NCBI RefSeq assembly: GCF_026410305.1
Contig: NZ_JAPMLQ010000002.1
Span: 496,001 to 560,000, forward strand
Reading direction: 5' to 3'
Length of the DNA stretch: 64,000 bases
DNA from: Sulfitobacter sp. F26204
GTDB taxonomy: Bacteria; Pseudomonadota; Alphaproteobacteria; Rhodobacterales; Rhodobacteraceae
A program made the position numbers and the translations under genes. Position 1 is the stretch's first letter, and the number at the start of each line of letters is the position of its first letter. The notes beneath the pieces were generated by a model. The model had not been told where the DNA came from, did not search any database, and worked only from the letters and a program-made list of their open reading frames with translations. Shown here one piece after another: positions 1 through 8,989 of this stretch.

Positions 1-606
1 CAGGCCGGGCAGGGCGTAGACCCACATTTGAGGCACTGTTATGCGCCAGAAAGTCTGTCGTCGCGTCATGCCATAGGCCTCGGCGGTCTCTACCTGAGAG
101 CGTGGCACTGCCTGCATGGCTCCATACAGGACATTGGCAGCGAAAGCGCCGAAAACAATGGCAAAGGTAAGAACAGCAAGGGAAAATCCGTAGACCTCGT
201 GCACCCATTGCGGAGAATTGCCAAGCGGCATCTTTGCCGCCTGACAGACCAGAAAATCGCTGCCCTGTCGAATTGGCTCATCCCAGTCCGGGCATTTGAA
301 TTTATGGCGCAGATATTCGAAACCCTGATCCAGTGCGATCACGAAAAACAGGAAAAACGCAATATCGGGTACGCCGCGGACGACTGCGATATAGCCTTTG
401 CCGAACCAGCGCAGTGGGGCGTTGCGGGCACGTGCCGCCATTGCACCGCCGAACCCAAAGGCAAGGGCAGTCGGGGCGGTAATCGCCAGCAAGAGCAACA
501 CCGTTCCAAAAGCGCCATAAAACGCCAGATGCTTGCCAGTGGTCAGATAACAGCCGAGCCATATCAGCCCTTCAAGCGAAGGCGGATCGATACAATACTC
601 AGGCAT
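1..606 (-). CDS. Polar amino-acid ABC transporter permease (HisM/HisQ type), 3' end outside window
   Basis: The frame is open from an ATG at 606 down to base 1, giving the first 202 residues; the stop lies beyond the left edge. The translation starts MPEYCIDPPSLEG. It has a hydrophobic segment at about residues 27-50, a second at about 70-90 after FGKGYIAVVRGVPD, and a third at about 140-160. The sequence SQVETAEAYGMTRRQTFW is the EAA loop that contacts the ATPase in this family. The gene follows the binding protein and ATPase on the same strand, so this is the inner-membrane channel of an importer for a basic or polar amino acid. The substrate cannot be read from the sequence. Confidence 0.85.
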   Translation of the reverse strand, partial: MPEYCIDPPSLEGLIWLGCYLTTGKHLAFYGAFGTVLLLLAITAPTALAFGFGGAMAARARNAPLRWFGKGYIAVVRGVPDIAFFLFFVIALDQGFEYLRHKFKCPDWDEPIRQGSDFLVCQAAKMPLGNSPQWVHEVYGFSLAVLTFAIVFGAFAANVLYGAMQAVPRSQVETAEAYGMTRRQTFWRITVPQMWVYALPGL

Positions 607-638
607 TGTGTTCTTTGGGTGTGTGGGTGCGGGTCATG

Positions 639-667
639 GAAAAAAGGGCGGACCTGGCGGTCCGCCC
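639..667 (-). terminator. Hairpin plus T-run between binding-protein and permease genes
   Basis: A perfect 9-bp stem (GGGCGGACC with GGTCCGCCC, loop TGGC, 646-667) is followed on the minus strand by a run of Ts (639-645). It lies 10 bases after the stop of the binding-protein gene and 33 bases before the permease start. This fits a partial rho-independent terminator that keeps the binding protein in excess over the membrane subunits, a common arrangement in ABC importer operons. Confidence 0.75.
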
Positions 668-676
668 CAAGATCAT

Positions 677-1414
677 TTATTCAAAGGTCTTGGCGTCTTC
701 GCCAAACCATTTGATGATCAATTCGTTCAATGTCCCGTCTTCTTTCATCGAAGTGATGGCAGTGTTGAACTTTTCTTTCAGCTCTGTGTCGCTTTCGCGC
801 AGGCCAATGCCGATGCCGCCGCCCAATGGGACATCATCACCAGCGAAAACCAGTTCTCCGCCTGATTCCTCAACCGTAGGGACCAGAGCATCCTTGTCTG
901 CAAACACGGCATCTGCTTCACCAGACATCACTGCCGCAATCGTGTCATCATAGGTTGCGAATTCCAACAGGGTCGCACCTGATTCTGCGACGTGACCGGC
1001 CTGGATCGTGCTGGTCTGTGCAGCGACCACGCCACCAGTCAGATCGGCACCTTCCGATTTTGCGGCATATGCAGAGGCTGCTGGTGGAAAATAGTTCTGG
1101 GTAAAGTCGATGACTTCGTCACGTTCATCGGTGATCGACATGCCCGCGATGATGGTGTCATAGTTTCCGGATGTCAGGTTTGGGATGATGCTGTCCCATT
1201 CGTTGGTGACCCATTCACATGTCAGTTCGGCACGTTTGCACAACTCATCTCCGACGGCGCGCTCGAAACCGTCGACTTCGCCGGCGTCATTCAAGAAGTT
1301 ATACGGAGGGTAGGCACCTTCGGTGCCCATACGGATGGTTTTTCCATGCCCGTCTGCCATTGCGAATGTAGCCGTCAGCGCCAGGGCCGCGGTGGTAAGG
1401 ATTAAAGATTTCAT
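677..1414 (-). CDS. ABC transporter periplasmic amino-acid-binding protein
   Basis: A 245-residue family 3 solute-binding protein. It opens with a Sec signal peptide (MKSLILTTAALALTATFAMA) that should be cut before DGHGKTIRM. The typical N-lobe sequence GTEGAYPPYNFLNDAGEVDG and the later EWDSIIPNLTSGNYD and GMSITDERDEVIDF segments match lysine/arginine/ornithine- or histidine-binding proteins. It lies between the ATPase and permease genes of the same importer. The ligand is not predicted with certainty; the Asp of the TDERD segment is the residue that usually contacts the ligand alpha-amino group, and TDERD favours a polar or basic amino acid. Confidence 0.9.
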   Translation of the reverse strand: MKSLILTTAALALTATFAMADGHGKTIRMGTEGAYPPYNFLNDAGEVDGFERAVGDELCKRAELTCEWVTNEWDSIIPNLTSGNYDTIIAGMSITDERDEVIDFTQNYFPPAASAYAAKSEGADLTGGVVAAQTSTIQAGHVAESGATLLEFATYDDTIAAVMSGEADAVFADKDALVPTVEESGGELVFAGDDVPLGGGIGIGLRESDTELKEKFNTAITSMKEDGTLNELIIKWFGEDAKTFE

Positions 1415-1436
1415 ATTTTGTACTCCCTTGGTTTTG

Positions 1437-2213
1437 TTACGTTGCGAGGGTTGCAGATAGAAACCCGCGCAGGCGTTCGGATTCGGGCGCGCCGAACAAT
1501 TTGTCCGGTGCCCCTTGTTCTTCGATCAGGCCTTGATGCAGAAAAATGACGTGGTCAGACACGTCAGCGGCCAGTTTCATGTCGTGTGTTACAATGATCA
1601 TGGTGCGCCCTTCGGTTGCCAAATCCTTGATCACCTTGACGACTTCCTGTTCCAGTTCAGGATCCAGTGCCGAGGTCGGCTCATCAAACAGCAACGCTTC
1701 CGGTTCCATGCAAAGTGCGCGGGCAATCGCAGCGCGTTGTTGCTGTCCACCAGACAGTTGCGCCGGATAGACATCGCATTTGTCACCGATACCGACCTTT
1801 TCGAGATAGGCGCGCGCCGATTTCTCGACCTCCGCACGGTCACGGCGCAGTACGGTCAGGGGGGCCTCCATGACGTTTTGCAGGATCGTCATATGGGCCC
1901 ACAGATTGAACTGTTGAAACACCATCGACAGATTTGTGCGGATACGCAGCACCTGTTCCGGATCCGCGGGGCGGCGGTCGTGACCTGTACCCACCCAGGT
2001 CAATGGTTCGCCCTTGAACAGGATTTCGCCCTGTTGGCTGTCCTCCAGCAGATTGCAACAGCGCAGCAGCGTCGATTTGCCAGAACCGGACGAACCGATC
2101 AGCGAAATGACATGGCCGCGCGGGGCCTGCAGGCTGACACCTTTCAGCACCTCCAGCTCGGAATAGGCCTTATGCAGTCCGTCGATTTGAATAACGGGGG
2201 GCTGTGTGGTCAC
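1437..2213 (-). CDS. Polar amino-acid ABC transporter ATP-binding protein
   Basis: A HisP/GlnQ-type ATPase that powers the importer encoded just downstream. Walker A is GSSGSGKST, the signature is LSGGQQQRAAIARAL, Walker B is ALLFDEPTSALD, and the switch His is in IIVTHDM. The frame stays open up to an ATG at 2285, but that adds 24 unlike-family residues (MTECVAIFDNLPPYW...) and its ATG lies inside a hairpin (2281-2301). A GTG at 2213 (VTTQPPVIQIDGL) gives 258 residues, the usual family length, so I chose it. Neither start has a convincing Shine-Dalgarno sequence. Confidence 0.9.
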   Translation of the reverse strand: MTTQPPVIQIDGLHKAYSELEVLKGVSLQAPRGHVISLIGSSGSGKSTLLRCCNLLEDSQQGEILFKGEPLTWVGTGHDRRPADPEQVLRIRTNLSMVFQQFNLWAHMTILQNVMEAPLTVLRRDRAEVEKSARAYLEKVGIGDKCDVYPAQLSGGQQQRAAIARALCMEPEALLFDEPTSALDPELEQEVVKVIKDLATEGRTMIIVTHDMKLAADVSDHVIFLHQGLIEEQGAPDKLFGAPESERLRGFLSATLAT

Positions 2214-2280
2214 AAAGGTATACTCATGTTGATTCCATCGCCAATAAGGCGGCAGATTGTCAAAAATTGCAACGCATTCC

Positions 2281-2301
2281 GTCATTTCGGGGCGAAATGA
2301 C
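2281..2301. repeat. 9-bp perfect hairpin after the second TerB-like gene
   Basis: GTCATTTCG and CGAAATGAC flank a GGG loop. On the minus strand it follows the stop of the TerB-like gene at 2319 by 17 bases and overlaps the most upstream possible start of the ABC ATPase. No T-run follows on either strand, so it is more likely an RNA 3'-end or attenuation structure than a classical terminator. Confidence 0.5.
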
Positions 2302-2318
2302 CCAGGGTTATGCGGTGA

Positions 2319-2759
2319 TCAGTCGGTACGGGCCACCCTTTGACGCGCCATCGCGCTATCAGTGTCCGCAACACCCAGGAGACTGGCGACCAGACGCAAC
2401 AGTGCATTTTCTTCATCAGAACGTGTCCCGTCGGCAAGCGCAACTTTCCACAGTGCCTCGATCACGGCGACCCGTTCTTCGTAAGCGACAGCGTCCTTGA
2501 TTGCGCGGGTAAAGCGAACTGTATCCGGTGCTTCACGCTCCAATGCCTCGGCGCGACTGCGCAGGGCGCGGGCATCTGGTGCCGGCAAGTTGTAGCGTGT
2601 GGCAGTGATGTTTTCGATCAATGAAACTTCGGCTGCCGCATAGTCGTCATCGGAACGTGCAACACGCACCAAAAGCGCCGTCAGCGCAAGACGGGCATCT
2701 TCATCAACCAGCGGGACGGGGTCGGGCTGTGTCAGCCTTTTCAGGAAATCACCAAACAT
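2319..2759 (-). CDS. TerB-family protein (second of two tandem paralogues)
   Basis: A 146-residue all-helical protein of the TerB/COG4103 family, named after tellurite-resistance proteins but not known to resist tellurite in this form. It aligns end to end with the upstream neighbour: MFGDFLKR against MFERLFPR, LALTALLVRVARSDDDY against LALGALLVRVAFADRNY, and ALWKVALADGTRSDEE against AMWSVALADGHRHEKE. The shared acidic DDDY and ADG..DE motifs are the likely metal-binding signature. I chose the ATG at 2759 because it aligns with the paralogue's start; an ATG at 2786 adds nine residues. The function is unknown. Confidence 0.75.
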   Translation of the reverse strand: MFGDFLKRLTQPDPVPLVDEDARLALTALLVRVARSDDDYAAAEVSLIENITATRYNLPAPDARALRSRAEALEREAPDTVRFTRAIKDAVAYEERVAVIEALWKVALADGTRSDEENALLRLVASLLGVADTDSAMARQRVARTD

Positions 2760-2795
2760 GTTGTGCATATAGGCCTGTGAAACCAAAAGGCCAAG

Positions 2796-3233
2796 TCATA
2801 GCGCGCGCACGGCCTTTTCGCGCAGGTCCTTGATGTCCTGCTCCGTAAGGCCAAGCGCCGTTTCAATGGCCAGAAGTTGAATTTCTTCTTTTTCGTGGCG
2901 ATGGCCGTCGGCCAATGCAACGGACCACATTGCTTCGCCCAGTGCCAGACGTTGCGCATAATCCACCTCTTCGCGCAAGATTCGGGCAAATTCAGGCGTT
3001 TTGGGCGCATCGCGTTCCAGGGCCTCGCAGGTAGCGCGCAATTTTGCGGCATCGATGGGGCCGAGATCAAAACTCTGCGCCAGTATGCGGTCGATCTGGC
3101 CGATCTCGGTGGCGCGGTAATTTCGGTCTGCAAAAGCCACACGAACCAGCAATGCGCCCAAGGCAAGCTGGGCGTTGGGTTGCGGCAGAGGTTGGCGGAC
3201 CGGCGGGCGGCGGGGGAAAAGACGTTCAAACAT
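2796..3233 (-). CDS. TerB-family protein (first of two tandem paralogues)
   Basis: A 145-residue TerB-like protein with the same helical plan as the gene that follows it. The N-terminal arginine/proline stretch (FPRRPPVRQPLPQPN) precedes the core that begins LALGALLVRV. The conserved acidic residues of the family appear in FADRNYRATEIG and VALADGHRHEKEEIQ. The two genes are 36 bases apart and likely form one transcript; about 40 percent of positions look alike by eye, so this is an old tandem duplication. No membrane segment or signal peptide is visible, so both proteins should be cytoplasmic. Confidence 0.75.
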   Translation of the reverse strand: MFERLFPRRPPVRQPLPQPNAQLALGALLVRVAFADRNYRATEIGQIDRILAQSFDLGPIDAAKLRATCEALERDAPKTPEFARILREEVDYAQRLALGEAMWSVALADGHRHEKEEIQLLAIETALGLTEQDIKDLREKAVRAL

Positions 3234-3242
3234 TATTGATCG

Positions 3243-3893
3243 TTAACTCAAGTTGGGCGGTTTTCCAAAGCGTAAAGTGTCCATTGCCAGCCCTTGCGGG
3301 TCAGTATTGGTCACGACAAAGCCCGCAATATCGGCGCGACCTTCTTCGCGCAAGAACCCGACGGCAAATTCGCCGGTAGGCTGCACCTGAACAGGTCCGA
3401 TAAATGTGCCGTCCCGCCTAAAGACGAGCACAAGAGCAGCCCCCTGTTCACCGCCACGCAGATCAAAGGCAAAGGCGGATTGATCCTCGTCAAACAGTAC
3501 CGCAATCGCACCTTCGCCCTGTGCGTCCCGTTTGGGGAAACCCGCACCACCATAGCCGTTCAAAAAGGTGTTGCCGGAGAAATGCACCAATGACAGATTT
3601 TGTCCCGCAGCCCCCGGAAGCATGGTCAACGGGGCAATGGCTTCACCGGAAATTTCGTCATGGGAACCGCGCATCGCCACGCTTTGCCCGGCAAATCGTT
3701 CACCAAAGCGGGCACCCTTTAGCGCAAGGACTTCATCAACGTTGTATCCAGGACCAGCGCCCGAACGGACATCGTCGAAAGTAATGACTTCGGTCAAGCT
3801 CAGGCTTTCAGGATCGACAAGGCAAACAGGTTGTCCGCAAGCAAGTGCTGCCAGCGGGGCAAGGAATAGAAACAGGGCTGCCATGCGGATCAT
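3243..3893 (-). CDS. Secreted hypothetical protein
   Basis: A 216-residue protein I do not recognise. It has a clear Sec signal peptide (hydrophobic run in RMAALFLFLAPLAALA, ending before CGQP), so it should be periplasmic or exported; a Cys at the predicted cleavage site raises the possibility of a lipoprotein, though the lipobox is poor. The mature part has beta-rich sequence with a repeated pattern of short hydrophobic strands (GENLS-, FAFDLRGG-, LVLVFRRDG-like) reminiscent of small jelly-roll domains. It starts 21 bases from the DUF1330 gene stop and 10 bases before the first TerB-like gene, so it could share their transcript. Confidence 0.6.
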   Translation of the reverse strand: MIRMAALFLFLAPLAALACGQPVCLVDPESLSLTEVITFDDVRSGAGPGYNVDEVLALKGARFGERFAGQSVAMRGSHDEISGEAIAPLTMLPGAAGQNLSLVHFSGNTFLNGYGGAGFPKRDAQGEGAIAVLFDEDQSAFAFDLRGGEQGAALVLVFRRDGTFIGPVQVQPTGEFAVGFLREEGRADIAGFVVTNTDPQGLAMDTLRFGKPPNLS

Positions 3894-3914
3894 GGCGCCA
3901 GAATAGCACAGAAT

Positions 3915-4208
3915 TTAGTTTTCGTATCCCTCAACGATCACCATGTTGTTGTCGGCGACCGGCAGGCGGATGTCCTTGGCGGCTTTGTAGGCATCGCTTT
4001 CGTAGCAGGCGATAGCGTCCGCATAGCTGGCAAATTCGATGACCACCGTACGACCGCGCCAGGTCCCCTCGGTCTGTACCTGCGTGCCACCGCGCACGAT
4101 AAAGCGGGCGCCGTAATCGGCAAGTGGCTTGGCGTTGGCGGCGCGGTAGCTGTCATATACGGCGGCGTCATGGACATCCATAGTCGCGATCCAGTATCCT
4201 TTTGGCAT
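3915..4208 (-). CDS. DUF1330 domain protein
   Basis: A 97-residue protein that fits the whole length of the DUF1330 family, small dimeric alpha-beta barrels related to antibiotic-biosynthesis monooxygenase folds. The start MPKGYWIATMDVHD, the middle GGTQVQTEGTWRGR and the end NNMVIVEGYEN are family hallmarks. No cofactor site is evident and the physiological role is not known. It is 12 bases downstream of rlmJ on the same strand, and its start has an AGGAG sequence at a suitable distance. Confidence 0.85.
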   Translation of the reverse strand: MPKGYWIATMDVHDAAVYDSYRAANAKPLADYGARFIVRGGTQVQTEGTWRGRTVVIEFASYADAIACYESDAYKAAKDIRLPVADNNMVIVEGYEN

Positions 4209-4220
4209 CCGGAGTCTCCT

Positions 4221-4997
4221 TTATAACGTGTTGAATTTTTTGGCTAAGGTCTTGGCTTCGGCTTCCAGTCCGTAGGGGGGATTTATCACGAAAAGCCCGG
4301 AACCCACCATGCCATGACCAGGACGAGCCGGCGGAAAGGTGACTTCATGCTGAAGCGCCTGTGGGTGGCTGGCTTGCAGGGTGGACAGCATCGGGACATG
4401 CGCTTTGTTGGTCAGAATTGGGTACCACAATACAATGATCCCGACGTTCCAGGCCCGTGTAATTTGCGCGATGTGACGTGGGATCGTGGTGTAGTCGTCC
4501 TTGATCTCATAGCTGGGATCAATCAGCATCAAGCCGCGCCGTGGCGTGGGCGGCGTCAAGGTATGGGCCATTTCAAACCCGTCGCGCAGATGGATTTTTG
4601 CCGGATAGGGGGACATCGCCAGTGTGAGGGCCGCATGTTCCTGCGGGTGAAGTTCGGCCAGATGAATGCTGTCGGTCGGGCGCAAGAGCGAAGCAGCAAG
4701 GAGGGGGGACCCGGGATAGCTGTTTGACCCGTCTTGCGCGATTGTCTGCGCCAGGATCCGGGCATAGGGATGACTGTCAGAAAACCATTTTCGTGCTTTT
4801 TCAATGCCCTGCGCGGCTTCGCCGGTTTTCAACGCTGCCGCGTCAGTCAGGTCGTATATGGCGCGGCCAGCGTGGGTTTCGATATAGCTTAGGGGCTTAT
4901 CCTTGACCGTCAGATAATCAAGCATCCATGACAACAGACTGTGTTTATGAACATCAGCAAGGTTTCCGGCATGATAGATATGTTGATAGGAAAGCAT
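4221..4997 (-). CDS. rlmJ: 23S rRNA (adenine(2030)-N6)-methyltransferase
   Basis: A 258-residue RlmJ homologue, the enzyme that methylates A2030 of 23S rRNA with S-adenosylmethionine. The N-terminus MLSYQHIYHAGNLADVHKH is diagnostic. The N6-methyltransferase motif IV reads LIDPSYE, with Ser replacing the second Pro of the usual DPPY. The frame extends 27 residues further upstream, but the ATG at 4997 has an AGGGG sequence at the right spacing and matches the family start. It lies 16 bases downstream of the pyrG stop. Confidence 0.9.
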   Translation of the reverse strand: MLSYQHIYHAGNLADVHKHSLLSWMLDYLTVKDKPLSYIETHAGRAIYDLTDAAALKTGEAAQGIEKARKWFSDSHPYARILAQTIAQDGSNSYPGSPLLAASLLRPTDSIHLAELHPQEHAALTLAMSPYPAKIHLRDGFEMAHTLTPPTPRRGLMLIDPSYEIKDDYTTIPRHIAQITRAWNVGIIVLWYPILTNKAHVPMLSTLQASHPQALQHEVTFPPARPGHGMVGSGLFVINPPYGLEAEAKTLAKKFNTL

Positions 4998-5013
4998 GTC
5001 GGCCCCTTTGGTG

Positions 5014-6660
5014 TCAGACCAGTCGCGACATTTCCTTGGCCGCACGCACAAAATCCTTGAACAGCGGATGTGGATCAAAGGGCTTGGATTTCAGTTCAGG
5101 ATGGAACTGTACACCGATGAACCAGGGATGATCGGACCATTCGACGATTTCGGGCAATTTGCCGTCAGGGGACATGCCAGAAAAGGTCAGGCCGGCTGCT
5201 TCAAGTTGGTCTTTGTAAGCAATATCAACCTCATAGCGGTGGCGGTGGCGTTCATCAATGGTGGTGGTGCCATAGGCTTGTGCCACGCGCGAACCCGGCT
5301 TGAGGGTCGCATCATATGCACCCAGACGCATGGTGCCGCCTTTGTCATCGCCGACTTTGCGTTCTACCTTGTGGTTGCCCTGCACCCATTCCTTGAGGTG
5401 ATAGACCACCGGTTCAAAACGCTTTTTACCCGCCTCGTGATCAAATTCTTCCGAGCCTGCGGTTTTCACACCGGCGACGTTGCGGGCCGCTTCGATCACC
5501 GCCATTTGCATACCCAGACAGATGCCAAGGTAGGGCACCTTATGTTCGCGGGCATATTGCGCGGCCTTGATCTTGCCTTCGGTGCCGCGTTCGCCAAAAC
5601 CGCCGGGTACTAGGATGGCGTGGTACCCTTCAAGTGCAGCAGCGACGTCGTCGCTTTTGTCAAAGACCTCGGCATCAACCCATTCGACCTTGACCTTGAC
5701 GCGGTTGGCCATGCCACCATGGGTCAGCGCCTCGGCGATGGATTTATAGGCGTCTTCCAACTGGGTGTATTTGCCCACGATTGCCACGCGCACTTCGCCT
5801 TCGGGATTGTGTACGCGGTCATAAACATCGTGCCAGACGGCCAGATCGGGGCGGGGTGCCGGCGAGATGTCAAAGGCATCCAGAACCGCCTGGTCTAGAC
5901 CCTGTGCATGATAGGCAAGCGGTGCCTCGTAGATGGATTTGAGGTCGTATGCCGCGACGACAGCCTCTTTGCGCACGTTGCAGAACAGCGCGATTTTCTC
6001 GCGTTCTTTTTCGGGGATCGGGTGTTCGGAACGGCAGACCAGAATATCTGGCGCGATGCCGATGCTTTGCAATTCCTTGACCGAGTGTTGGGTTGGCTTG
6101 GTTTTCAATTCGCCGGATGCGGCAAGGTAGGGCAGCAGTGTCAAATGCATAAAAATGCACTGGCCACGCGGTTTGTCATGGGAGAACTGGCGGATCGCTT
6201 CGAAGAACGGCAGTCCTTCGATGTCGCCAACGGTGCCGCCGATTTCACACAGCATGAAATCGACTTCGTCATCGCCGATTTTCAGGAAGTCTTTGATTTC
6301 ATTGGTGACATGGGGAACGACCTGGATGGTCTTGCCAAGGTAATCGCCGCGCCGTTCCTTCTCCAATACGGTTGAATAGATGCGACCGGATGAAACGGAA
6401 TCGGTGTTTCGCGCCGGGACACCGGTGAATCGTTCATAGTGGCCCAGATCCAGATCAGTTTCGGCCCCATCGTCGGTGACAAAGACCTCGCCATGTTCAA
6501 AGGGACTCATCGTGCCGGGATCGACGTTCAGATAGGGGTCGAGTTTGCGTAGTCTGACCGAAAAACCGCGCGCTTGCAGCAAGGCACCCAATGCGGCCGA
6601 GGCAAGACCCTTGCCCAAGGATGATACCACACCGCCGGTGATGAAAATATAGCGTGCCAT
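5014..6660 (-). CDS. pyrG: CTP synthase
   Basis: A 548-residue cytosolic enzyme that makes CTP from UTP, ATP and glutamine. The N-terminal synthetase domain starts [18 protein letters not shown] with the nucleotide-binding loop. The C-terminal class I glutaminase domain has the nucleophile Cys in LGICLGMQ and the His/Glu pair in GVQFHPEL. The length is normal and all catalytic motifs are intact. I chose the ATG at 6660 because it is the universal family start; the frame extends nine codons further. It follows secG on the same strand, a frequent arrangement in Rhodobacteraceae. Confidence 0.97.
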   Translation of the reverse strand: MARYIFITGGVVSSLGKGLASAALGALLQARGFSVRLRKLDPYLNVDPGTMSPFEHGEVFVTDDGAETDLDLGHYERFTGVPARNTDSVSSGRIYSTVLEKERRGDYLGKTIQVVPHVTNEIKDFLKIGDDEVDFMLCEIGGTVGDIEGLPFFEAIRQFSHDKPRGQCIFMHLTLLPYLAASGELKTKPTQHSVKELQSIGIAPDILVCRSEHPIPEKEREKIALFCNVRKEAVVAAYDLKSIYEAPLAYHAQGLDQAVLDAFDISPAPRPDLAVWHDVYDRVHNPEGEVRVAIVGKYTQLEDAYKSIAEALTHGGMANRVKVKVEWVDAEVFDKSDDVAAALEGYHAILVPGGFGERGTEGKIKAAQYAREHKVPYLGICLGMQMAVIEAARNVAGVKTAGSEEFDHEAGKKRFEPVVYHLKEWVQGNHKVERKVGDDKGGTMRLGAYDATLKPGSRVAQAYGTTTIDERHRHRYEVDIAYKDQLEAAGLTFSGMSPDGKLPEIVEWSDHPWFIGVQFHPELKSKPFDPHPLFKDFVRAAKEMSRLV

Positions 6661-6838
6661 GTGCCCGAAGACCCCCCGTAAACTCAATTATTTTGCGGAA
6701 TCTCCGCAGCTGGTGCCGGGTCAAAAACCGCACCATCACGGGATTTAAGAATAACAGGATTCGCCGCAGCAAAGCAAGGCACCCCCGCAACATCATGTTG
6801 CAACAAGCGGGCCAAACTCAAGGTGTTGTTGTCGTTGT

Positions 6839-7192
6839 TTAATCCGCTGCCGGAACCAGTGGTGCATCGCTGTCGGTTGGCGGCAACAGCAAATCGCCCG
6901 ATGGCAACCCGGTTTCATCCTGCGTCGCAGCAGGCGGTGTCGCGCTCAGCCGGTCGATCACGGAAGACCCGGCTGATTGCTGCGCCACAATCACGGTCAA
7001 GGTGATCGATGTGATGATGAAAGCCGCGCCCAAAAGCCAAGTCAGTTTGCCCAGGGCTGTCGCCGCTGAACGGCCAGATATGGCACCGCCGCCGCCCATT
7101 CCAAGACCACCACCCTCAGAGCGTTGCATCAGCACAACGGCAATAAGGCCGAGGGCCAATAATAGATGGATGATCAGAACGACGTTTTCCAT
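6839..7192 (-). CDS. secG: Preprotein translocase subunit SecG
   Basis: A 117-residue SecG, the small partner of the SecYE channel in the inner membrane. Two transmembrane helices are visible: residues 4-21 (VVLIIHLLLALGLIAVVL) and about 52-70 (WLLGAAFIITSITLTVIV). Between them is the Gly-rich loop QRSEGGGLGMGGGG typical of SecG. The C-terminal tail is Ser/Pro/Asp-rich, low in complexity and probably disordered. It lies 178 bases upstream of pyrG; that gap contains a small hairpin (GCAACA/TGTTGC at 6787-6801) with no T-run. Confidence 0.95.
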   Translation of the reverse strand: MENVVLIIHLLLALGLIAVVLMQRSEGGGLGMGGGGAISGRSAATALGKLTWLLGAAFIITSITLTVIVAQQSAGSSVIDRLSATPPAATQDETGLPSGDLLLPPTDSDAPLVPAAD

Positions 7193-7321
7193 AGATAGGC
7201 TGCTTTCGTTTTTCGTTTGCGGTTATCTAGGCATCTTTGGCCTGCGGGGCAAGGGAGGAACGTCCGCCAAGGGCAGCAAAAGAAAATGGACACTGCGATC
7301 AAGCTGAGGCAGGGTTTGCCC

Positions 7322-7939
7322 ATGCCACATGATCATGATCACCACGATGACCCGCACGCCCTTTTGCCGCCAGAACCCGCCTTGCGCGTCAAGGCATTGG
7401 AAACCCTGTTGACGCAAAAGGGATTGATCGATCCTGCGGCATTGGATGAGATCATCGACACCTACGAAAACAAGATTGGTCCGCGTAACGGTGCGCGGGT
7501 CGTGGCGCGGGCGTGGTGTGACCCCGATTTTCGCGCGGCTTTGCTGGAGAACGCGACCGCGGTCGTTTCGGACCTGGGTTTTTATGGCCGTCAGGGTGAG
7601 CATATGGTTGCGGTTGAAAATACCGATGCAGTCCACAATATGGTCGTCTGCACCCTGTGCTCCTGTTATCCATGGCCGCTTTTGGGAATTCCGCCCGGGT
7701 GGTATAAATCCGATGCCTATCGTGCGCGCGCGGTGCGTGAACCGCGCAAGGTTCTTGCTGATTTCGGTGTCGTTCTGCCTGAAAATACGGCCGTTCGGGT
7801 ATGGGACAGTACCGCAGAAATGCGCTATCTGGTGATACCGATGCGTCCCGCTGGCACAGAAGGCATGGGGGAGGATGCGCTTATGGAGTTGGTCAGCCGT
7901 GATTCCATGATCGGAACAGGATTGGCGGTTCAGCCATGA
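7322..7939 (+). CDS. nthA: Nitrile hydratase alpha subunit (Co-type)
   Basis: A 205-residue catalytic subunit of nitrile hydratase, which hydrates nitriles to amides in the cytoplasm. The metal-binding claw [11 protein letters not shown] (about residue 117) has Thr after the first Cys; this CTLCSC form is associated with cobalt enzymes, while iron enzymes have CSLCSC. The N-terminus is His/Asp-rich ([10 protein letters not shown]). An upstream in-frame ATG at 7286 would add 12 residues; I prefer 7322 because the His-rich start is typical of the family. It is followed after 31 bases by the beta subunit and then the accessory gene. Confidence 0.95.
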   Translation: MPHDHDHHDDPHALLPPEPALRVKALETLLTQKGLIDPAALDEIIDTYENKIGPRNGARVVARAWCDPDFRAALLENATAVVSDLGFYGRQGEHMVAVENTDAVHNMVVCTLCSCYPWPLLGIPPGWYKSDAYRARAVREPRKVLADFGVVLPENTAVRVWDSTAEMRYLVIPMRPAGTEGMGEDALMELVSRDSMIGTGLAVQP

Positions 7940-7970
7940 AGGTATCCTTCTTTTCATCAGGAACCGCAGC

Positions 7971-8648
7971 ATGAGCCGTCTTCACGATATGGGGGGGCGA
8001 TTTGGTGACGGGCCGGTCCAGCCCGAACCGGAAAACGTAAGATTTCACGCCGATTGGCATCCGCGCGCATTGGCGCTGACGCTGGCTGCAGGCAGTCTTG
8101 GTCAATGGAATTTGGACGCATCACGGCATGCGCGCGAACGTCTTGCCCCGACAGATTATGCAACGTTTTCATACTATGAAAAGTGGCTGGGCGGTCTGGT
8201 GACGCTTCTACTTGAAACCGGTGTCGTGACAGAGGCGGAGTTGGCCGGTACGGTCGATCCGGCACCCAGCCCCTTGGCCGGGCGCAAGTTGCAGGCGCAA
8301 CAGGTGGCTGAAGTCCTGGCCAAAGGCGGGCCGGTGGACCGGCCGTCTGATGTAGCACCAATTTTTGCACTGGGTGATGTCGTGGTCGCACGTAAATTTG
8401 CCGAGAATGCCAGGGTCAGCGGCGGACACACGCGATTACCGGCCTATGCCGCTGGCGCAAGGGGACGGATCCTGCGGCTGCACGGCAGTCATATTCTGCC
8501 CGACAGCAATGCGCATGATTTGGGCGAGGCGGCGGAGCCGCTTTATGCGGTGGCTTTTCCCGCTTCTGAACTTTGGGCGCACCCGGAACATCCTGACGAT
8601 GAAGTGGTTCTGGATATGTGGCAAAGCTATCTGGGTGTGGCGCAATGA
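7971..8648 (+). CDS. nthB: Nitrile hydratase beta subunit
   Basis: A 225-residue beta subunit that dimerises with NthA and completes the active site. The start MSRLHDMGGRFGDGPV is the family signature, and the C-terminal SH3-like barrel (GDVVVARKF... to the end) carries TRLPAYAAGARGRI and the VVLDMWQSYL ending typical of beta subunits. The gene order alpha-beta-accessory suggests one transcript. Its last four bases overlap the accessory gene start (ATGA), which implies translational coupling. Confidence 0.95.
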   Translation: MSRLHDMGGRFGDGPVQPEPENVRFHADWHPRALALTLAAGSLGQWNLDASRHARERLAPTDYATFSYYEKWLGGLVTLLLETGVVTEAELAGTVDPAPSPLAGRKLQAQQVAEVLAKGGPVDRPSDVAPIFALGDVVVARKFAENARVSGGHTRLPAYAAGARGRILRLHGSHILPDSNAHDLGEAAEPLYAVAFPASELWAHPEHPDDEVVLDMWQSYLGVAQ

Positions 8649-8950
8649 AGCCGGAACCGGTTTTTGATGCCCCGTGGCATGCACAGGTCTTTGCCCTGAC
8701 AGTGCATCTGAACGAGGCAGGCCATTTTGAGTGGGGCGCTTGGGCCGAACGTTTTGGCGCAACCTTGAAGCGGCATGGGCTGACCAAAGACCTGAATGGC
8801 GGCGAAGATTATTTCGCCGCCTGGCTGGAAACGCTGGAGGGGCTTCTGTCCGAGGTTGGCATGGCACGCCCCGATGAGGTGGCGCAGCTGCGGGATGCCT
8901 GGGAAATGGCCTTTCTCAACACGCCTCACGGTGCGCCGGTCCAGTTATAA
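8645..8950 (+). CDS. Nitrile hydratase accessory protein (NHase activator, small type)
   Basis: A 101-residue protein starting MKPEPVFDAPWHAQVFAL, related to the N-terminal half of nitrile hydratase beta subunits. Family members act as self-subunit-swapping chaperones that insert cobalt into the alpha subunit. Motifs include FEWGAWAERF and DYFAAWLETLE. It overlaps nthB by four bases, so it is made with the enzyme. Its presence in place of a P47K GTPase activator supports the cobalt assignment of the alpha subunit. Confidence 0.85.
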   Translation: MKPEPVFDAPWHAQVFALTVHLNEAGHFEWGAWAERFGATLKRHGLTKDLNGGEDYFAAWLETLEGLLSEVGMARPDEVAQLRDAWEMAFLNTPHGAPVQL

Positions 8951-8989
8951 GCTCTGGCCAGTTTCCGTGTGCTGCGCGCAATGGAATGA

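Noticed and set aside
2319..3233. Tellurite resistance operon
   Set aside because: Only TerB-like proteins are present; the other Ter genes are absent and this subfamily is widespread in non-resistant bacteria.
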